Positions 7,523 through 17,308 of a stretch of 64,000 bases of DNA are shown here, in pieces (position 1 is the stretch's first letter; every line of letters starts with the position of its first letter). Location: positions 39,996-103,995 of the forward strand of contig JAFGSQ010000007.1 in the NCBI GenBank assembly GCA_016934535.1, in the 5' to 3' direction. This DNA comes from a candidate division WOR-3 bacterium (GTDB lineage: Bacteria > SDB-A). The notes under the pieces are model-generated. The model was not told the DNA's origin. It was given only the letters and a program-made list of their open reading frames with translations, and ran no database searches. The translations under genes were made by a program, and so were the position numbers.

Positions 7523-9814
7523 ATGCTTTCTCATTTGTTAATGCTAGTCTGTTATTTCACGGTTTCTTTTCCTGTGAATCCTGTTGCGACATCAAGAGGA
7601 ATGGTTTTTACAGACAGTGGAAGCAAAACCATTTATTTGGTATCCGAAAGAGGCGTTCTGGAGATATTCAAAGCTCCGGGGTGCGGTATGTATATGTCGA
7701 CGTCTCCCTCCGGACGTTTGATAGGTTTCAAATACATTGACCGGCAAGGCATGCAGGTGCCTGCTGCAATAGATATAGAAAACCTTCATGTGACTGAGTT
7801 TTATCAACCCTGCAGTCTGGTGGGGCAGGTGTCTTTTTCGGCTTTGGACAAACCTGCCTTCACTATTGGAAATGAACTGGTATTTGAAAGCCAGGATGGC
7901 TTGAAGCGTTTCGATTTGGGATTTTATTCTAATTTGTGTCCCGTTTCTGCTGACGGCAATTTCGCCGTATTCAACGATTATAACGACGCGCTTTGGATAT
8001 TGAATCTCGAAAACGGTGAAAAGAAAAGAATAACGCCTCCCGGAACAGGTTACTGCTGTCCCGTGTGGTCTCGGGACGGGGAAAAAATCCTTTTCAGAGG
8101 TATTTCGGGAAACATTTACGTGTGGACACTTGAAAATTCGTCAACAGTGACGATAGAAGACGGTTTCAATCCTTGTTTTTCTCCGGACGGAAGGTATATT
8201 CTTTATGAAAAAAGGTTTCACGCCGGACAAGTTTTGGTCAACTCTGACCTGTATATATGGGACACCCAGATTTCGTCTTCAGAGAGGATGACTTTCACTG
8301 AAAATGAAAATGAAACGTATCCGGTTTATTTGAATGAAAGGCAAATCGCCTTCGTTTTACCGGACAGGAATGAAATTGTGACGGCTTTTTTGTCAGGAGC
8401 AGATTTGTTACCGGTATCGAGAATATCGCTGAACGAGGATGAAACACTACCCATTGAAAACTCAGTAAAATGCACGGGTAAAGGAGATTCATTGGATGTT
8501 ACATACATCCATCAGGTATACGACTCGCCTGATTGGTTCAACGGACACTGGGCGTGTGCACCGTCGGCGGCATTAATGGTTGTATCGTATTATGGATTGC
8601 TTCCCGCCTGGAAATGCCAGTGTTCATCTCCGTATTCGCACGAAAGCTTTTACGGGAGATACATTTGTGAAAGATATATGTTCAATGAGTTCGATTACAA
8701 TCTTGCAGCAGACGATCCGGTTGGAACACCTTCCTACGGGGGATACGGATATATGTGGACGGGAAGTTATTCTCCTTATTCGAGGATGGTGCAGTATTAT
8801 TTAAATCACGGTCTGAGCGCATCGAGAGACGACACTCCGACTTTTGGTGAAACAGTGAACGAATTGAACGCCGGGTATCCCTACTCTATGTGTGTCGGAT
8901 TGACCACTTCAGGACACTTGGTGCTGGCGGTCGGCCAGGTTCTGAACTGGCACACTATTATTTTCAATGATCCTTACGGAAACAAGAACACAGCAGGATA
9001 CCCAAGCTATGACGGAAAATACGCCAGGTACGACTGGCCGGGATACAACAACGGCAATCAGAATCTGAATCAGGTTTACTGGTGTGTGTCGGCAAGAGGT
9101 ACGTTTCCGGATGTCAGCGACACGCTGATTGACGACAGGCATTTGACCAGTGGATTTTATCTTCATGCAGAAAATCCCTCATCTATGAAGTTTTGGAGAG
9201 ACGCGTTTTCAGGCTATGAAAACCACAGCTGGTGGACTTATTCGACTCAAGGCACTCAAGACACTTGTTACGCCACCTGGACTCCCGCTCTTGCAGAAGA
9301 AGGCATTTACGAAGTGTCGATTTATATTCCGGTTGTCAATTCGGGGGCCGTATCAGCTGTTTATCGGATTTATCATCCTTCCGGCCCAGACACTGTAGTA
9401 ATTGACCAGTCGCAAAATCCAGGGCAATGGGTTTCTTTGGGATCCTTCTTCTTCGACACTTCCGGCGGATATATATATCTGGGGGACAAGACCGGATATC
9501 AGGGGCAGAGACTTGCATTTGATGCGGTGAAATTCTCTTTGCAGGAGTCGGGAACAGAAGAAGAAATAATGAAACCTCAAACTGGTTTTTCGGCGTATTT
9601 TTCCGGTGAAGCCTTGATCATTTGTTTACAGGGACTCACATGGCATGAACTGAGTTTAAACCTCTATGACTCCGCAGGCAGGCTGGTTTTTTCGGGGATG
9701 TTGGAAGAGGGTATTAGCAGAACGGGAAATTTGAACCTCTCTCCCGGTCCTTACTTTCTCGTAGCCGATTTTGGTGCGGAAAAACACGTTGTCAAACTCT
9801 GCAAACTGTTTTGA
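7523..9814 (+). CDS. secreted multidomain protein: beta-propeller, C39-like peptidase, golvesin-like domain, sorting domain
   Basis: A 763-residue exported protein with a short signal peptide. Residues about 25-300 carry TolB/WD40-like propeller repeats (for example CPVWSRDGEKILFRG and PCFSPDGRYILYEK). Residues about 325-525 form a papain-like fold of the C39-like type: Cys345 in WACAPSAALMVVSYYG, His465 in SGHLVLAVG, and Asp483 in FNDPYGN. Residues about 530-672 match the golvesin C-terminal-like beta-sandwich often found at the end of secreted hydrolases. The final 75 residues contain LYDSAGR and SPGPYFLV, a type IX-like sorting domain. AAGGAAGG lies 5 bases before the ATG. The gene stands alone between divergent and convergent neighbours. 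Whether it is an active protease or a binding protein is not shown. Confidence 0.82.
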   Translation: MLSHLLMLVCYFTVSFPVNPVATSRGMVFTDSGSKTIYLVSERGVLEIFKAPGCGMYMSTSPSGRLIGFKYIDRQGMQVPAAIDIENLHVTEFYQPCSLVGQVSFSALDKPAFTIGNELVFESQDGLKRFDLGFYSNLCPVSADGNFAVFNDYNDALWILNLENGEKKRITPPGTGYCCPVWSRDGEKILFRGISGNIYVWTLENSSTVTIEDGFNPCFSPDGRYILYEKRFHAGQVLVNSDLYIWDTQISSSERMTFTENENETYPVYLNERQIAFVLPDRNEIVTAFLSGADLLPVSRISLNEDETLPIENSVKCTGKGDSLDVTYIHQVYDSPDWFNGHWACAPSAALMVVSYYGLLPAWKCQCSSPYSHESFYGRYICERYMFNEFDYNLAADDPVGTPSYGGYGYMWTGSYSPYSRMVQYYLNHGLSASRDDTPTFGETVNELNAGYPYSMCVGLTTSGHLVLAVGQVLNWHTIIFNDPYGNKNTAGYPSYDGKYARYDWPGYNNGNQNLNQVYWCVSARGTFPDVSDTLIDDRHLTSGFYLHAENPSSMKFWRDAFSGYENHSWWTYSTQGTQDTCYATWTPALAEEGIYEVSIYIPVVNSGAVSAVYRIYHPSGPDTVVIDQSQNPGQWVSLGSFFFDTSGGYIYLGDKTGYQGQRLAFDAVKFSLQESGTEEEIMKPQTGFSAYFSGEALIICLQGLTWHELSLNLYDSAGRLVFSGMLEEGISRTGNLNLSPGPYFLVADFGAEKHVVKLCKLF

Positions 9815-9834
9815 CAAATCTTTTATGGAGTGAT

Positions 9835-12800
9835 TTATTCAGGTAAATTTGACCCAAGTGTTTCTGTGATTTTTTCGGAAAGATCGGAGAGGGTGAAAGG
9901 CTTTACCAAATAATTGTCGAATCCGAACTCGCTGAAATTAGAAAGTGCAAGATCATTTGAATAGCCGCTTGAAACCAGTGCTTTTACAGAAGGATTGATT
10001 TTTCTTATCTCTCTGACGGTTTCTTTTCCTCCCATGCCGCCCTGAACAGTAAGATCCAGAATTATAAGATCGAACGGGTTTTCACCGGGTTCCCTGAATT
10101 TACTAATTGCCTCTTCACCGTTTCTCGCCGTTTCAACTCTGTAACCCAGTTCTTCGAGCATTTTTGATGTGACTTTTCTTATCATCTCTTCGTCGTCCAT
10201 TAAAAGGATGTTCGCCTTGCCGTGTTTAATCTGCTTGCTTTTAATGCCGTTTTTAAAAAAAGCAACGCTATCCGATGCCGGTATAAAGATGTTGAAAGAA
10301 GCTCCTTTCTGCGGTTCGGAATCGACTTCTATCATACCGCTGTGATTTTTAATTATTGAATAAACTATCGAAAGACCAAGGCCTGAGCCGTTTTCTTTTG
10401 TCGTGAAATAAGGATCGAATATTTTAAGTATGTCATCAGGATGAATGCCGATGCCAGTGTCGGTTATGGAAATCTTTATGTATTTACCCGGTTTGAGATA
10501 GTATAAATATTTATATTTCTCCAACTGATCCTCGCTCAAATCGTGGTTGCGTGCGGTGATTTTTATCGTTCCGCCGCCGGGCATTGCCTGAACAGAATTC
10601 AGCACCAAATTCTGTATTACCTGGGAAAATTGACTTTTGTCCACATCGACAACCCGCAGATTCTTTTCAAAATCATATTCAAGGTTAATGTCTGTTCCGC
10701 TCAGGATAAATTTTGCTGAATCCGTTATTATCTCGCTGATCGAAGAAGCTTCTTTGACAGGAACACCTCCTTTGGCGAAAGTGAGAAGCTGTTGAGTGAG
10801 ATCCGTAGCTTTTTTAACGCCTTTTTCAGCTTCGAGAAGACTTTCTTTCAGATCTTCGTCTTCTTGGGTATAAAGGTTGGCTATCGATATGTTTCCGCTT
10901 ATCGTTGTAAGAATATTGTTGAAATCATGGGCAATGCCGCCCGCCAGAAGTCCGAGCGACTCCAGGTTCCTCATTTTTGAGAGCTGGTCTTCAATCTGTT
11001 TTCTCTCGGTTATATCTATCACATGGGTTATTATCCTTCCGAACGATCCTTCTTCTTCACGAAACGCAAACGAACTCAGAAGCACCCAGATAATTTTTCC
11101 GGATTTGTGATAGTAACGTTTTTCAAACTGTATGGAGTCTTTTTCGTTTAGAATGAGTGAATTTATATTCTTCATGGATTTGTACAAATCGTCGGGGTAT
11201 GTCAGGTCGCTGAATTTTTTTTTCAACAATTCGCGTTCATTATAACCGAGCATTTCGCATAAAGATTTGTTGACGGCCAGGTAATGTCCCTCTGAATCCA
11301 TTATGCTCATTCCGACGGGAGCGTTTTCAAAAGTGTTTCTGAATTTTGATTCGCTGACCCGGATCTTATGGTCACTCTGAATTTTCGCTATAATGTCTCC
11401 CAGAAATGACACGACTTGAGACAGCAGTCTCTTTGAGATTCGGCTGAAGTCATCGTTTTCGTGTGAAGCAAGATTAAGGCAGGCGATAGGAGAACCCATG
11501 TGCAAGATAGGCAATATCGCGAGCGCCCTGATACCTTCTTCTATTACCGCAGGAAATTCAGAGGCCTGAATCTCTTTTTTTGAAAGAAAAGTAGGAATCT
11601 CTTTCCTTGCGACTAATCCTTTGGGGCTGTCTTTTTCGTAGAACTGGATTTTTTTAACGAAAGAATCCTTAAATCCCGAATGAGCGGCAAGAGCCAGACC
11701 TCCGGTGTCCTGTTCGACGATGTATATGCCGCCGCTGTCCACCTCTTCAATGGATTCAATGGAAATGAAGAGGATATAGTTCAGGGCTTCGTTCAAATCT
11801 GTCGTTTTTCCTATTCTCACCGCAAGCTCGTGCTGAAGTCTCAATATGTCTTCGTTCAGTTTTTTTTCCGTGATGTCGTCGGAGAGCCCAAGCAAGACGG
11901 TCGCTTCTCCGTTGTCGTCAGTAATAGGCATTTTTATTGTGTGGAGTATCCTTCTGCCGAATTTCGGAGAGTCTATCGGCTCTTCCGGTATGTCAAATAC
12001 TTTATTGCTTTGCAGGGTTTTATTGTCCATGAATCTGAAGAACTCAGCCTGGTTCTCAGGAAAGAAATCGAAATCAGTTCTGCCGATGACCTGCTCCTGT
12101 TTTAATCCGTAAAGCTCTTCGCTCGTTTTGTTCCACATTATGAAGCGGCCTTCTTTGTCTTTGGCGAAAAGCGATATCGGAAGGTTTTCAATTATCTTTT
12201 CAAGGAATTGCTTGTATTCGCGTTCTTTTATGTGACTCTGTTTTTTTACCATTGCTGCCGAAATGTGATTTGCTACGAATTCAAGTATGTTCTGATGAAA
12301 ATAACTGTACGAAAATTCTTCATCGTACGATTGTACTACCAACGCTCCTATTATGAAGTTGTCACATTTAAGAGGTACACCGAGCCAGCTGAAGGGTGCG
12401 GTACCCTGGATATCAATATTTTCAACGTCGCAAAATTCATCCAGGCTGTCTCCTGATAACAGCAAGGGCGAGCCTTTAAGAACTACATAGTCAGTGAGGC
12501 TGTTCGTAACAGCTCTGGGAGCCGGCTGAGAATCAAAACGGTCTATGTAGCAAGGGAAACTGAGAGCTTTTCCCTCCTGGTCCAGGACGGCGACGAAAAA
12601 ATTTTCGGAAGGGATTAAAGATCCAATGGTTGAATGTATTTTTTTGAATAAAACGTCGATATCATCGGTTTGATTTAATAAATCCGAAATCGAGAAAACC
12701 GCCTTTTGCAATTCGGTGGAAATTTTCTCTTTGGAAACGTCTGAATAAACGGCAATTATTCCGCATATACGCGGATCCTTGCTCATGTCTGTGGCGCGCC

Positions 12801-13086
12801 CGGAAACGTATTTCTCAGCGTAAGAATCAAGAATTATTCTTAATTCAAATGGAACAGAACGCTCCGGTTCAGATAGAATCCCAGCGATTAATTTTTCGGT
12901 TTTGATTTTTTCATCGGGATGGATAAAATCGAATATGTTCCTATTGATGACTTGTTCCGAAGAGACGTTGAATACATTTTTTATATTATCCGAGTGGTAG
13001 AGAATGTTCCCGTTTTTATCTGCTATCAGAATCAGCTTTTGCAGACAATCGAGTATCTCATTTTGGAACAGATCCAGTTTTGGCAT
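9835..13086 (-). CDS. hybrid histidine kinase: PAS-GAF-PAS-GAF-PAS-HisKA-HATPase-REC
   Basis: A 1083-residue cytoplasmic sensor kinase with no membrane helix. Order of domains: PAS (about 10-125), GAF (130-285), PAS (300-415), GAF (425-580), PAS (590-710), dimerisation/phosphoacceptor helix (715-790, phosphorylated His in GGIAHDFNN), ATPase (800-945, with DTGIGI and GSGLGLSIV) and a receiver domain at the end (960-1083, with LLMDDEE and phospho-Asp in IILDLTV). No DNA-binding output is attached, so phosphate probably passes to another protein. The start is taken as the ATG at 13086, which has AAGGA seven bases upstream; a TTG at 13131 is less likely. It follows the cyclase-AAA-TPR gene by about 90 bases on the same strand, suggesting joint signalling. 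The signals sensed are unknown. Confidence 0.92.
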   Translation of the reverse strand: MPKLDLFQNEILDCLQKLILIADKNGNILYHSDNIKNVFNVSSEQVINRNIFDFIHPDEKIKTEKLIAGILSEPERSVPFELRIILDSYAEKYVSGRATDMSKDPRICGIIAVYSDVSKEKISTELQKAVFSISDLLNQTDDIDVLFKKIHSTIGSLIPSENFFVAVLDQEGKALSFPCYIDRFDSQPAPRAVTNSLTDYVVLKGSPLLLSGDSLDEFCDVENIDIQGTAPFSWLGVPLKCDNFIIGALVVQSYDEEFSYSYFHQNILEFVANHISAAMVKKQSHIKEREYKQFLEKIIENLPISLFAKDKEGRFIMWNKTSEELYGLKQEQVIGRTDFDFFPENQAEFFRFMDNKTLQSNKVFDIPEEPIDSPKFGRRILHTIKMPITDDNGEATVLLGLSDDITEKKLNEDILRLQHELAVRIGKTTDLNEALNYILFISIESIEEVDSGGIYIVEQDTGGLALAAHSGFKDSFVKKIQFYEKDSPKGLVARKEIPTFLSKKEIQASEFPAVIEEGIRALAILPILHMGSPIACLNLASHENDDFSRISKRLLSQVVSFLGDIIAKIQSDHKIRVSESKFRNTFENAPVGMSIMDSEGHYLAVNKSLCEMLGYNERELLKKKFSDLTYPDDLYKSMKNINSLILNEKDSIQFEKRYYHKSGKIIWVLLSSFAFREEEGSFGRIITHVIDITERKQIEDQLSKMRNLESLGLLAGGIAHDFNNILTTISGNISIANLYTQEDEDLKESLLEAEKGVKKATDLTQQLLTFAKGGVPVKEASSISEIITDSAKFILSGTDINLEYDFEKNLRVVDVDKSQFSQVIQNLVLNSVQAMPGGGTIKITARNHDLSEDQLEKYKYLYYLKPGKYIKISITDTGIGIHPDDILKIFDPYFTTKENGSGLGLSIVYSIIKNHSGMIEVDSEPQKGASFNIFIPASDSVAFFKNGIKSKQIKHGKANILLMDDEEMIRKVTSKMLEELGYRVETARNGEEAISKFREPGENPFDLIILDLTVQGGMGGKETVREIRKINPSVKALVSSGYSNDLALSNFSEFGFDNYLVKPFTLSDLSEKITETLGSNLPE

Positions 13087-13178
13087 TTTTTGTCCTTGAA
13101 CAATTCTATTGAATGGCTCTTCAAAGAGCAACTAAAAGATTTGACCCGAGTGATTTTCTGGAAACCTGTTCATTCACA

Positions 13179-16103
13179 TTAATTTTCTTCGGCGAGTGCT
13201 TCAATGTCTTCGCAATTAATATATATTCCGGTGATGTTGCCTTTGACGGGAGGAAAAAGCCTTGCCTGCTTGATAAGGGAGGCAGTTGTTATCAATTCTC
13301 CAGATTTTCTCAGATATTTTGCCCACGCGTAGTCTGCGAAAAGTCTGATGTTAGGATTTTCAATGTAATGAATTGTCTTTTTTATATCGGAAAACAGTTT
13401 TTTGCCGTCAAAATCATCCGAGAATTTCAAAAGTATAAGGAATTTGTTTATTTTTGCAACAGTGTTTATCTGTGGATACACGACGTCGGACAATTTAATG
13501 CACCTGTCTATGTAAAACATCGCCTTTTTATAAAGCCCTTTTTCAGCGAGAAAAATCGAATAATTCAGTGTGGAGTATGAGATTGACCAGATGTAGCCGA
13601 TTTTTTGAGAATATTTCAGTGATTTTTTTATATAATTGAGAGCTTTATCGATATTTCCGATAAAATAGTGGGTTTCAGCGATATCGTTGAGCAGGAATTC
13701 CCTGAAAAAATCTCCCGTATCAAGTTTTTGAGCTTCAGTAAAATATTCCAAAGCCTTGTATAAATCGTTTTTGGCGTAAGCGACCAATCCTCTTTTGTGA
13801 AGGTAATCCGGATAGAGTTTTGAACGTTTTAATTTATCACCGGTCGCGTCGATACGGTCCAGGTATTTTTCCGTCATTTTGATTTTTCCCAGCCTCCAGT
13901 AAACGTTTGAAATATGCATACAAGCATCGTCGATACTTTCTTTCGATGAGTATGAAAGCGCTTTTTTAAAATAATATACAGATTTGTTAAAATTCGATTT
14001 CAGATATTCGGAAAATCCCAAAGACGTGTAAAGTACGGCAAGAAGAGGTTTGTCGCGATTTTCTTTTGCCCATAATATGCATTTTTCAATATAAAATGCT
14101 TGTTTTGTATAATCTCCCTGAATGGAATGGCTTTCGGCTTTTTGTCTGATCAATTCATAAATTTCGCTGTCTCTCTCGGCTATTGATTCAGCTTGACCGA
14201 TCAATCTAAGCGCTTCTTCGGATTTTTTTTTGTAAAGTGCGATTTTGATTGCTTTCATGTAGAACAAAAGAGCTTCATCCTTATTCCCGGCCATGTGCAA
14301 ATGGTGAGCAATGTCTCCTGGTTCGGCCCAAACCGAGTTTTTTTTGCCGCAGAGGATTTCTGCTATTTTGAGATGGGTTTCCTTTTTTTGTTTGGAAATA
14401 ACGGAATCGTAAAGAACGTCTTTGAAAAATGACTGCTTGAAAGAAAACAGGTTTCCCCGGAATTCCAGAATCCCCTGAGCTGCAGCCTGTGACAGATAAA
14501 GAAATGTTTCCTGGTTTCCGGTCAGATCTTTCATCAGGTCCGGTCTGAAGGAATTACCTGCGATAGATGACATCTTTAAAACATTTTTCATTTCGGCTTT
14601 CATCGAGTTGAATCTTGCCATAGATACGAAAGCGAGATTTTCAGGAATTCTTTTGGGTTCCCTCGAAAGTTCTGTTTTTGAATCGCGCTTATTCAGGTAA
14701 CCGAAATGATCGAGGTATTTTGAGAGCATGATTGAAAAAAGGGGATTTCCCCGTGAGGCTCGGTTAACGTATTGAAGAAGTGATTTGCCGATTTGGTCGC
14801 TTCCCAGTTCATTTTCCAGAAGATTTTCGGTGCTTTTAACGTTTAATGGCGAAAGATTTATTTCTGAATAATTTTTGAAGGGTAATGTAGATCGCGACGA
14901 AAGTATCGTAAGGCTTTTAGTTCCCTGAAGAATATTTTCCAATCCTCTTAGAATGATGAAATCGAAGCTTTTCAATTCGGCGTCGTCAATTAACAGAGCG
15001 AAAGGTGATTTGTTTTTAAGGGCGTTAATCACTCTGTCTTTCAGGATATCTGTTCTGACAGACTGTGGAAGGGAAAAGAATTCGACGGATTCAAGACTGT
15101 ATCCGAGTGCCTGGAAGGCTTCTTCAGAAATAAACAGGGGAGTATCATCGCGTCTTTTGGCTATGTAAAAAACATTGAAATTTTGGGCAAGTTCTTTTCT
15201 CAGATGATTCAAGAAAGTAGATTTTCCAATTCCCTGTTCTCCATTAACTTGAATGGTTCTCACGCCATTAGCGAGAAGTTCTTTAATCGTTTTGAGCTCT
15301 TTTTTTCTGCCGGTGAAAAAGTAGTCAGGCGATTCGATTTTATTAAAACGGTAGTACCCTACTTTTCCCGGGTATTTGGGCAAGTTGGTGTGCTTCGATT
15401 TTGAGCATTTTACTTTTGACGGTAAAAGATTTTTAAATTTTTCAGAGAACAAAACTTCGCCTTGAGAAGCCCTTCTCGTGAGTCTTTCTGATAAATTTAT
15501 GTCATCGCTGATCGCCATGAATTTTGATTTATCTCCGGCGTCAAGCGTGCCCGCGTAAGCATAACCGGCGGATATTCCGATTTTGGCTTTTTCAAGTTCT
15601 GGATGTCCGGAAATAATTATGCTTTCTGCGCAGGCAAGTATGTCTTCAAAGACTGCCGGGCTGTCTGTCCTGTGTCCGAACAGGATCAGCATTTTAAAAC
15701 CTTCCCTGGAAATGCAGTCGATGTCACTTATCTCACCGTCGTACTGACTAACGATAGAATCCGTTTTTTTTGTGAAATCGAAAAAATCAAATTCGGAATT
15801 CAGAGGCACTTGCATCATCATTGAAGCTATGACTCTGTGCTCCGGATCTTTTATTGCCGTATAATCATTTGTTTGGTCAGGCGTAGTTATAATATGACGT
15901 CGTCCGATAAAAGGTTTACAGGGATAGAAAACACTCTCGTCGTCTTTAAGATCGAAATTTGCCAGAATCTCTTTTGATTCGCCTGAAACTACGGCGAAAT
16001 AATTGTCTTTCCAGAAATAAGGCGAGTAATTGAATTCTCCGCTGACAAAAGCAGTTTTGATGCTTACTTTTCCGTCGGGGAATACGGTTTCGTACTTTTT
16101 CAT
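13179..16103 (-). CDS. cyclase-like/AAA/TPR signalling protein, main part (separated from its N-terminus by one stop codon)
   Basis: A 974-residue protein. Residues 1-60 are the second half of a class III cyclase-homology domain (KVSIKTAFVSGEF). Residues about 90-225 are a second, degenerate cyclase-homology domain (ISAGYAYAGTLDAG, ISDDINLSERL). Then comes an AAA/STAND-type ATPase with Walker A GEQGIGKST (about 288-296) and Walker B FALLIDDAE (about 368-376), and a long TPR region (about 590-974). Proteins of this architecture are known as cyclase/AAA/TPR regulators. The reading frame continues upstream in the same phase into the 102-residue gene at 16128-16436; only TAA at 16130-16128 interrupts it. 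The ATG used here lies at the end of an 11-A run with no ribosome site, so it may not be a natural start. Catalytic residues are missing in the second domain, so a regulatory role is more likely than cAMP synthesis. Confidence 0.8.
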   Translation of the reverse strand: MKKYETVFPDGKVSIKTAFVSGEFNYSPYFWKDNYFAVVSGESKEILANFDLKDDESVFYPCKPFIGRRHIITTPDQTNDYTAIKDPEHRVIASMMMQVPLNSEFDFFDFTKKTDSIVSQYDGEISDIDCISREGFKMLILFGHRTDSPAVFEDILACAESIIISGHPELEKAKIGISAGYAYAGTLDAGDKSKFMAISDDINLSERLTRRASQGEVLFSEKFKNLLPSKVKCSKSKHTNLPKYPGKVGYYRFNKIESPDYFFTGRKKELKTIKELLANGVRTIQVNGEQGIGKSTFLNHLRKELAQNFNVFYIAKRRDDTPLFISEEAFQALGYSLESVEFFSLPQSVRTDILKDRVINALKNKSPFALLIDDAELKSFDFIILRGLENILQGTKSLTILSSRSTLPFKNYSEINLSPLNVKSTENLLENELGSDQIGKSLLQYVNRASRGNPLFSIMLSKYLDHFGYLNKRDSKTELSREPKRIPENLAFVSMARFNSMKAEMKNVLKMSSIAGNSFRPDLMKDLTGNQETFLYLSQAAAQGILEFRGNLFSFKQSFFKDVLYDSVISKQKKETHLKIAEILCGKKNSVWAEPGDIAHHLHMAGNKDEALLFYMKAIKIALYKKKSEEALRLIGQAESIAERDSEIYELIRQKAESHSIQGDYTKQAFYIEKCILWAKENRDKPLLAVLYTSLGFSEYLKSNFNKSVYYFKKALSYSSKESIDDACMHISNVYWRLGKIKMTEKYLDRIDATGDKLKRSKLYPDYLHKRGLVAYAKNDLYKALEYFTEAQKLDTGDFFREFLLNDIAETHYFIGNIDKALNYIKKSLKYSQKIGYIWSISYSTLNYSIFLAEKGLYKKAMFYIDRCIKLSDVVYPQINTVAKINKFLILLKFSDDFDGKKLFSDIKKTIHYIENPNIRLFADYAWAKYLRKSGELITTASLIKQARLFPPVKGNITGIYINCEDIEALAEEN

Positions 16104-16130
16104 TTTTTTTTTTAAAGTTGTTCGGACTTA
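16104..16130 (-). other. in-frame TAA and A11 run splitting one cyclase domain
   Basis: Reading on the minus strand, codons run GTC AAA TAA GTC CGA ACA ACT TTA, then three AAA codons and ATG. The frames on both sides are identical, so the interruption is a nonsense codon and not a frameshift. The stop falls within the helix that follows the second metal-binding aspartate of the first cyclase domain, where family members are continuous. The homopolymer of 11 A (16113-16103) immediately follows. A nonsense mutation, a base-calling error, readthrough or restart at the ATG are all possible. Confidence 0.85.
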
Positions 16131-16436
16131 TTTGACCGCCTGAGCGGAAGATGCGTCAGAAGGGAGGGATATCAGGACGGAATCGCCTGCCGCGTTTATA
16201 AAAATCCCGCTGTGGCGATGAGAAGCCTGTATAAATGTTCCGTAAAGAATATTCACGATGTTCGCGATTTCTTCTAGTCCTTCCTTTCCCTTTTTTGAGA
16301 AAACACTTACAAGTCTTGTAAAACCCGATATGTCAGCGTAAAAAAGAGCGTTGCTTCTTTTACTGAATTTATCCGGAGCCTGCCCCGGCTTTATAGACGA
16401 TTCCGGGGCTGTGCCGCTCCAAGTTTTAGAATTCAT
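16128..16436 (-). pseudogene. N-terminal half of a cyclase-homology domain, cut by a stop codon
   Basis: A 102-residue fragment. After a Ser/Pro-rich leader (about 1-25) it has the start of a class III cyclase domain with both metal aspartates: FYADISGFT and NAAGDSVLI. It ends at AQAVK and a TAA, while the rest of the domain continues in the same frame after eight further codons into the 974-residue gene downstream. The start is the ATG at 16436, which overlaps the stop of the upstream gene as ATGA; the longer open frame to 16580 lies inside that gene and is not used. A half domain cannot fold as a cyclase alone, so it is labelled as part of a broken or readthrough gene of about 1085 codons. 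It could be intact if the stop is a sequence error. Confidence 0.75.
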
Positions 16437-17308
16437 AGGATTTTCAGATTTACTGCTGTTTTCTGGATAAGTCTCAGTGCGTGACGGGCGGAAATTTTCA
16501 CGGGTGAATTGAGATAATTGTCCCACTTCAGGCTTTTTTCGAGGAAGATTTTTCTGCCGGTAATTTCGTACAGTTTCCACGATAGGAGAACGTGATATTT
16601 GTGGTAATCAATATTTGCCAAAGGTTTGTATTTGAAGAGTGAGTAATAAGTCCAGAAGCCTAAATCGTAGAGTTCAATATTTTTTTCAAGAGAAGATACA
16701 AGATCGTCTTTGAGTGTCAAAAAATCACAATCTACATTGAACCTGCACAGGTCGATGAGTCCGAATAAAGCGACAATCATGCCGTTTAATACGAGGCTTT
16801 TGGGTTTTGAAGAGTATTCTTCCAGTGCTGGGGACCCGTCGGGGAATTCCGATCTGACTCCTCCCGCGGGAACTTCGAGGAAGAAAGGTCTGATGGACTT
16901 CTGTGCGGCTTCTAAAAAACTGTTTTCATCGGTTATTTCATAGGCTCTCGTGAAAACCGAGGCTGCTCTGCCCTGAGCCATCGCGGATATCCAGGGCGGC
17001 TTGAGGTTCAAATTAGCGAGTGGAAAATCAAATTCAAAGATCATCCCGTTTTTTTTGTTTTTTCCTTTCTTTAAAAGCCATCTGGAAATCCGTACGAATT
17101 CATCGAGGCGCTTCTGATCTCTTTCGAAAGAGAATACCTGCAGATTATAAAGCGCGTAATGACAGATAAAGATCGTGTTGTATTCAAGTCCCCAGGGGTA
17201 TCTGTACAGAGGAATGTCTTCGGAATCGAACGTAAAAAGGTCGTACATGCCTTCCCGAACGTCTTTGAATCCCAAGTCTATGTAATAAGAAGTCGGTAAA
17301 AATTTCAT
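16433..17308 (-). CDS. D-glucuronyl C5-epimerase C-terminal-like protein
   Basis: A 291-residue protein, no signal peptide. It matches the C-terminal alpha/alpha-barrel domain of D-glucuronyl C5-epimerases: PPWISAMAQGRAASVFTRAY, EEYSSKPKSLVLNGMIVALF, LYDLGFWTYYSLF and YHKYHVLLSWKL. In animals this domain works on heparan precursors; bacterial members without the N-terminal part have mostly unknown sugar substrates. It lies 47 bases after radC and overlaps the cyclase fragment by ATGA. No ribosome site is obvious before the ATG. The family call is good; the reaction in this organism is not established. Confidence 0.82.
   Translation of the reverse strand: MKFLPTSYYIDLGFKDVREGMYDLFTFDSEDIPLYRYPWGLEYNTIFICHYALYNLQVFSFERDQKRLDEFVRISRWLLKKGKNKKNGMIFEFDFPLANLNLKPPWISAMAQGRAASVFTRAYEITDENSFLEAAQKSIRPFFLEVPAGGVRSEFPDGSPALEEYSSKPKSLVLNGMIVALFGLIDLCRFNVDCDFLTLKDDLVSSLEKNIELYDLGFWTYYSLFKYKPLANIDYHKYHVLLSWKLYEITGRKIFLEKSLKWDNYLNSPVKISARHALRLIQKTAVNLKIL

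Noticed and set aside
13103..13131. Promoter TTGCTC-17-TAGAAT before the hybrid kinase
   Set aside because: The -35 is poor, and transcription would start on top of the ribosome site of the ATG at 13086.
16103..16113. Frameshift at the A11 run as the cause of the split gene
   Set aside because: Open frames on both sides are already in the same phase; only the TAA separates them, so slippage at the A run would break and not repair the protein.
16437..16580. N-terminal extension of the cyclase fragment to 16580
   Set aside because: It lies entirely inside the epimerase-like gene in another frame, and the ATG at 16436 forms a normal ATGA junction.
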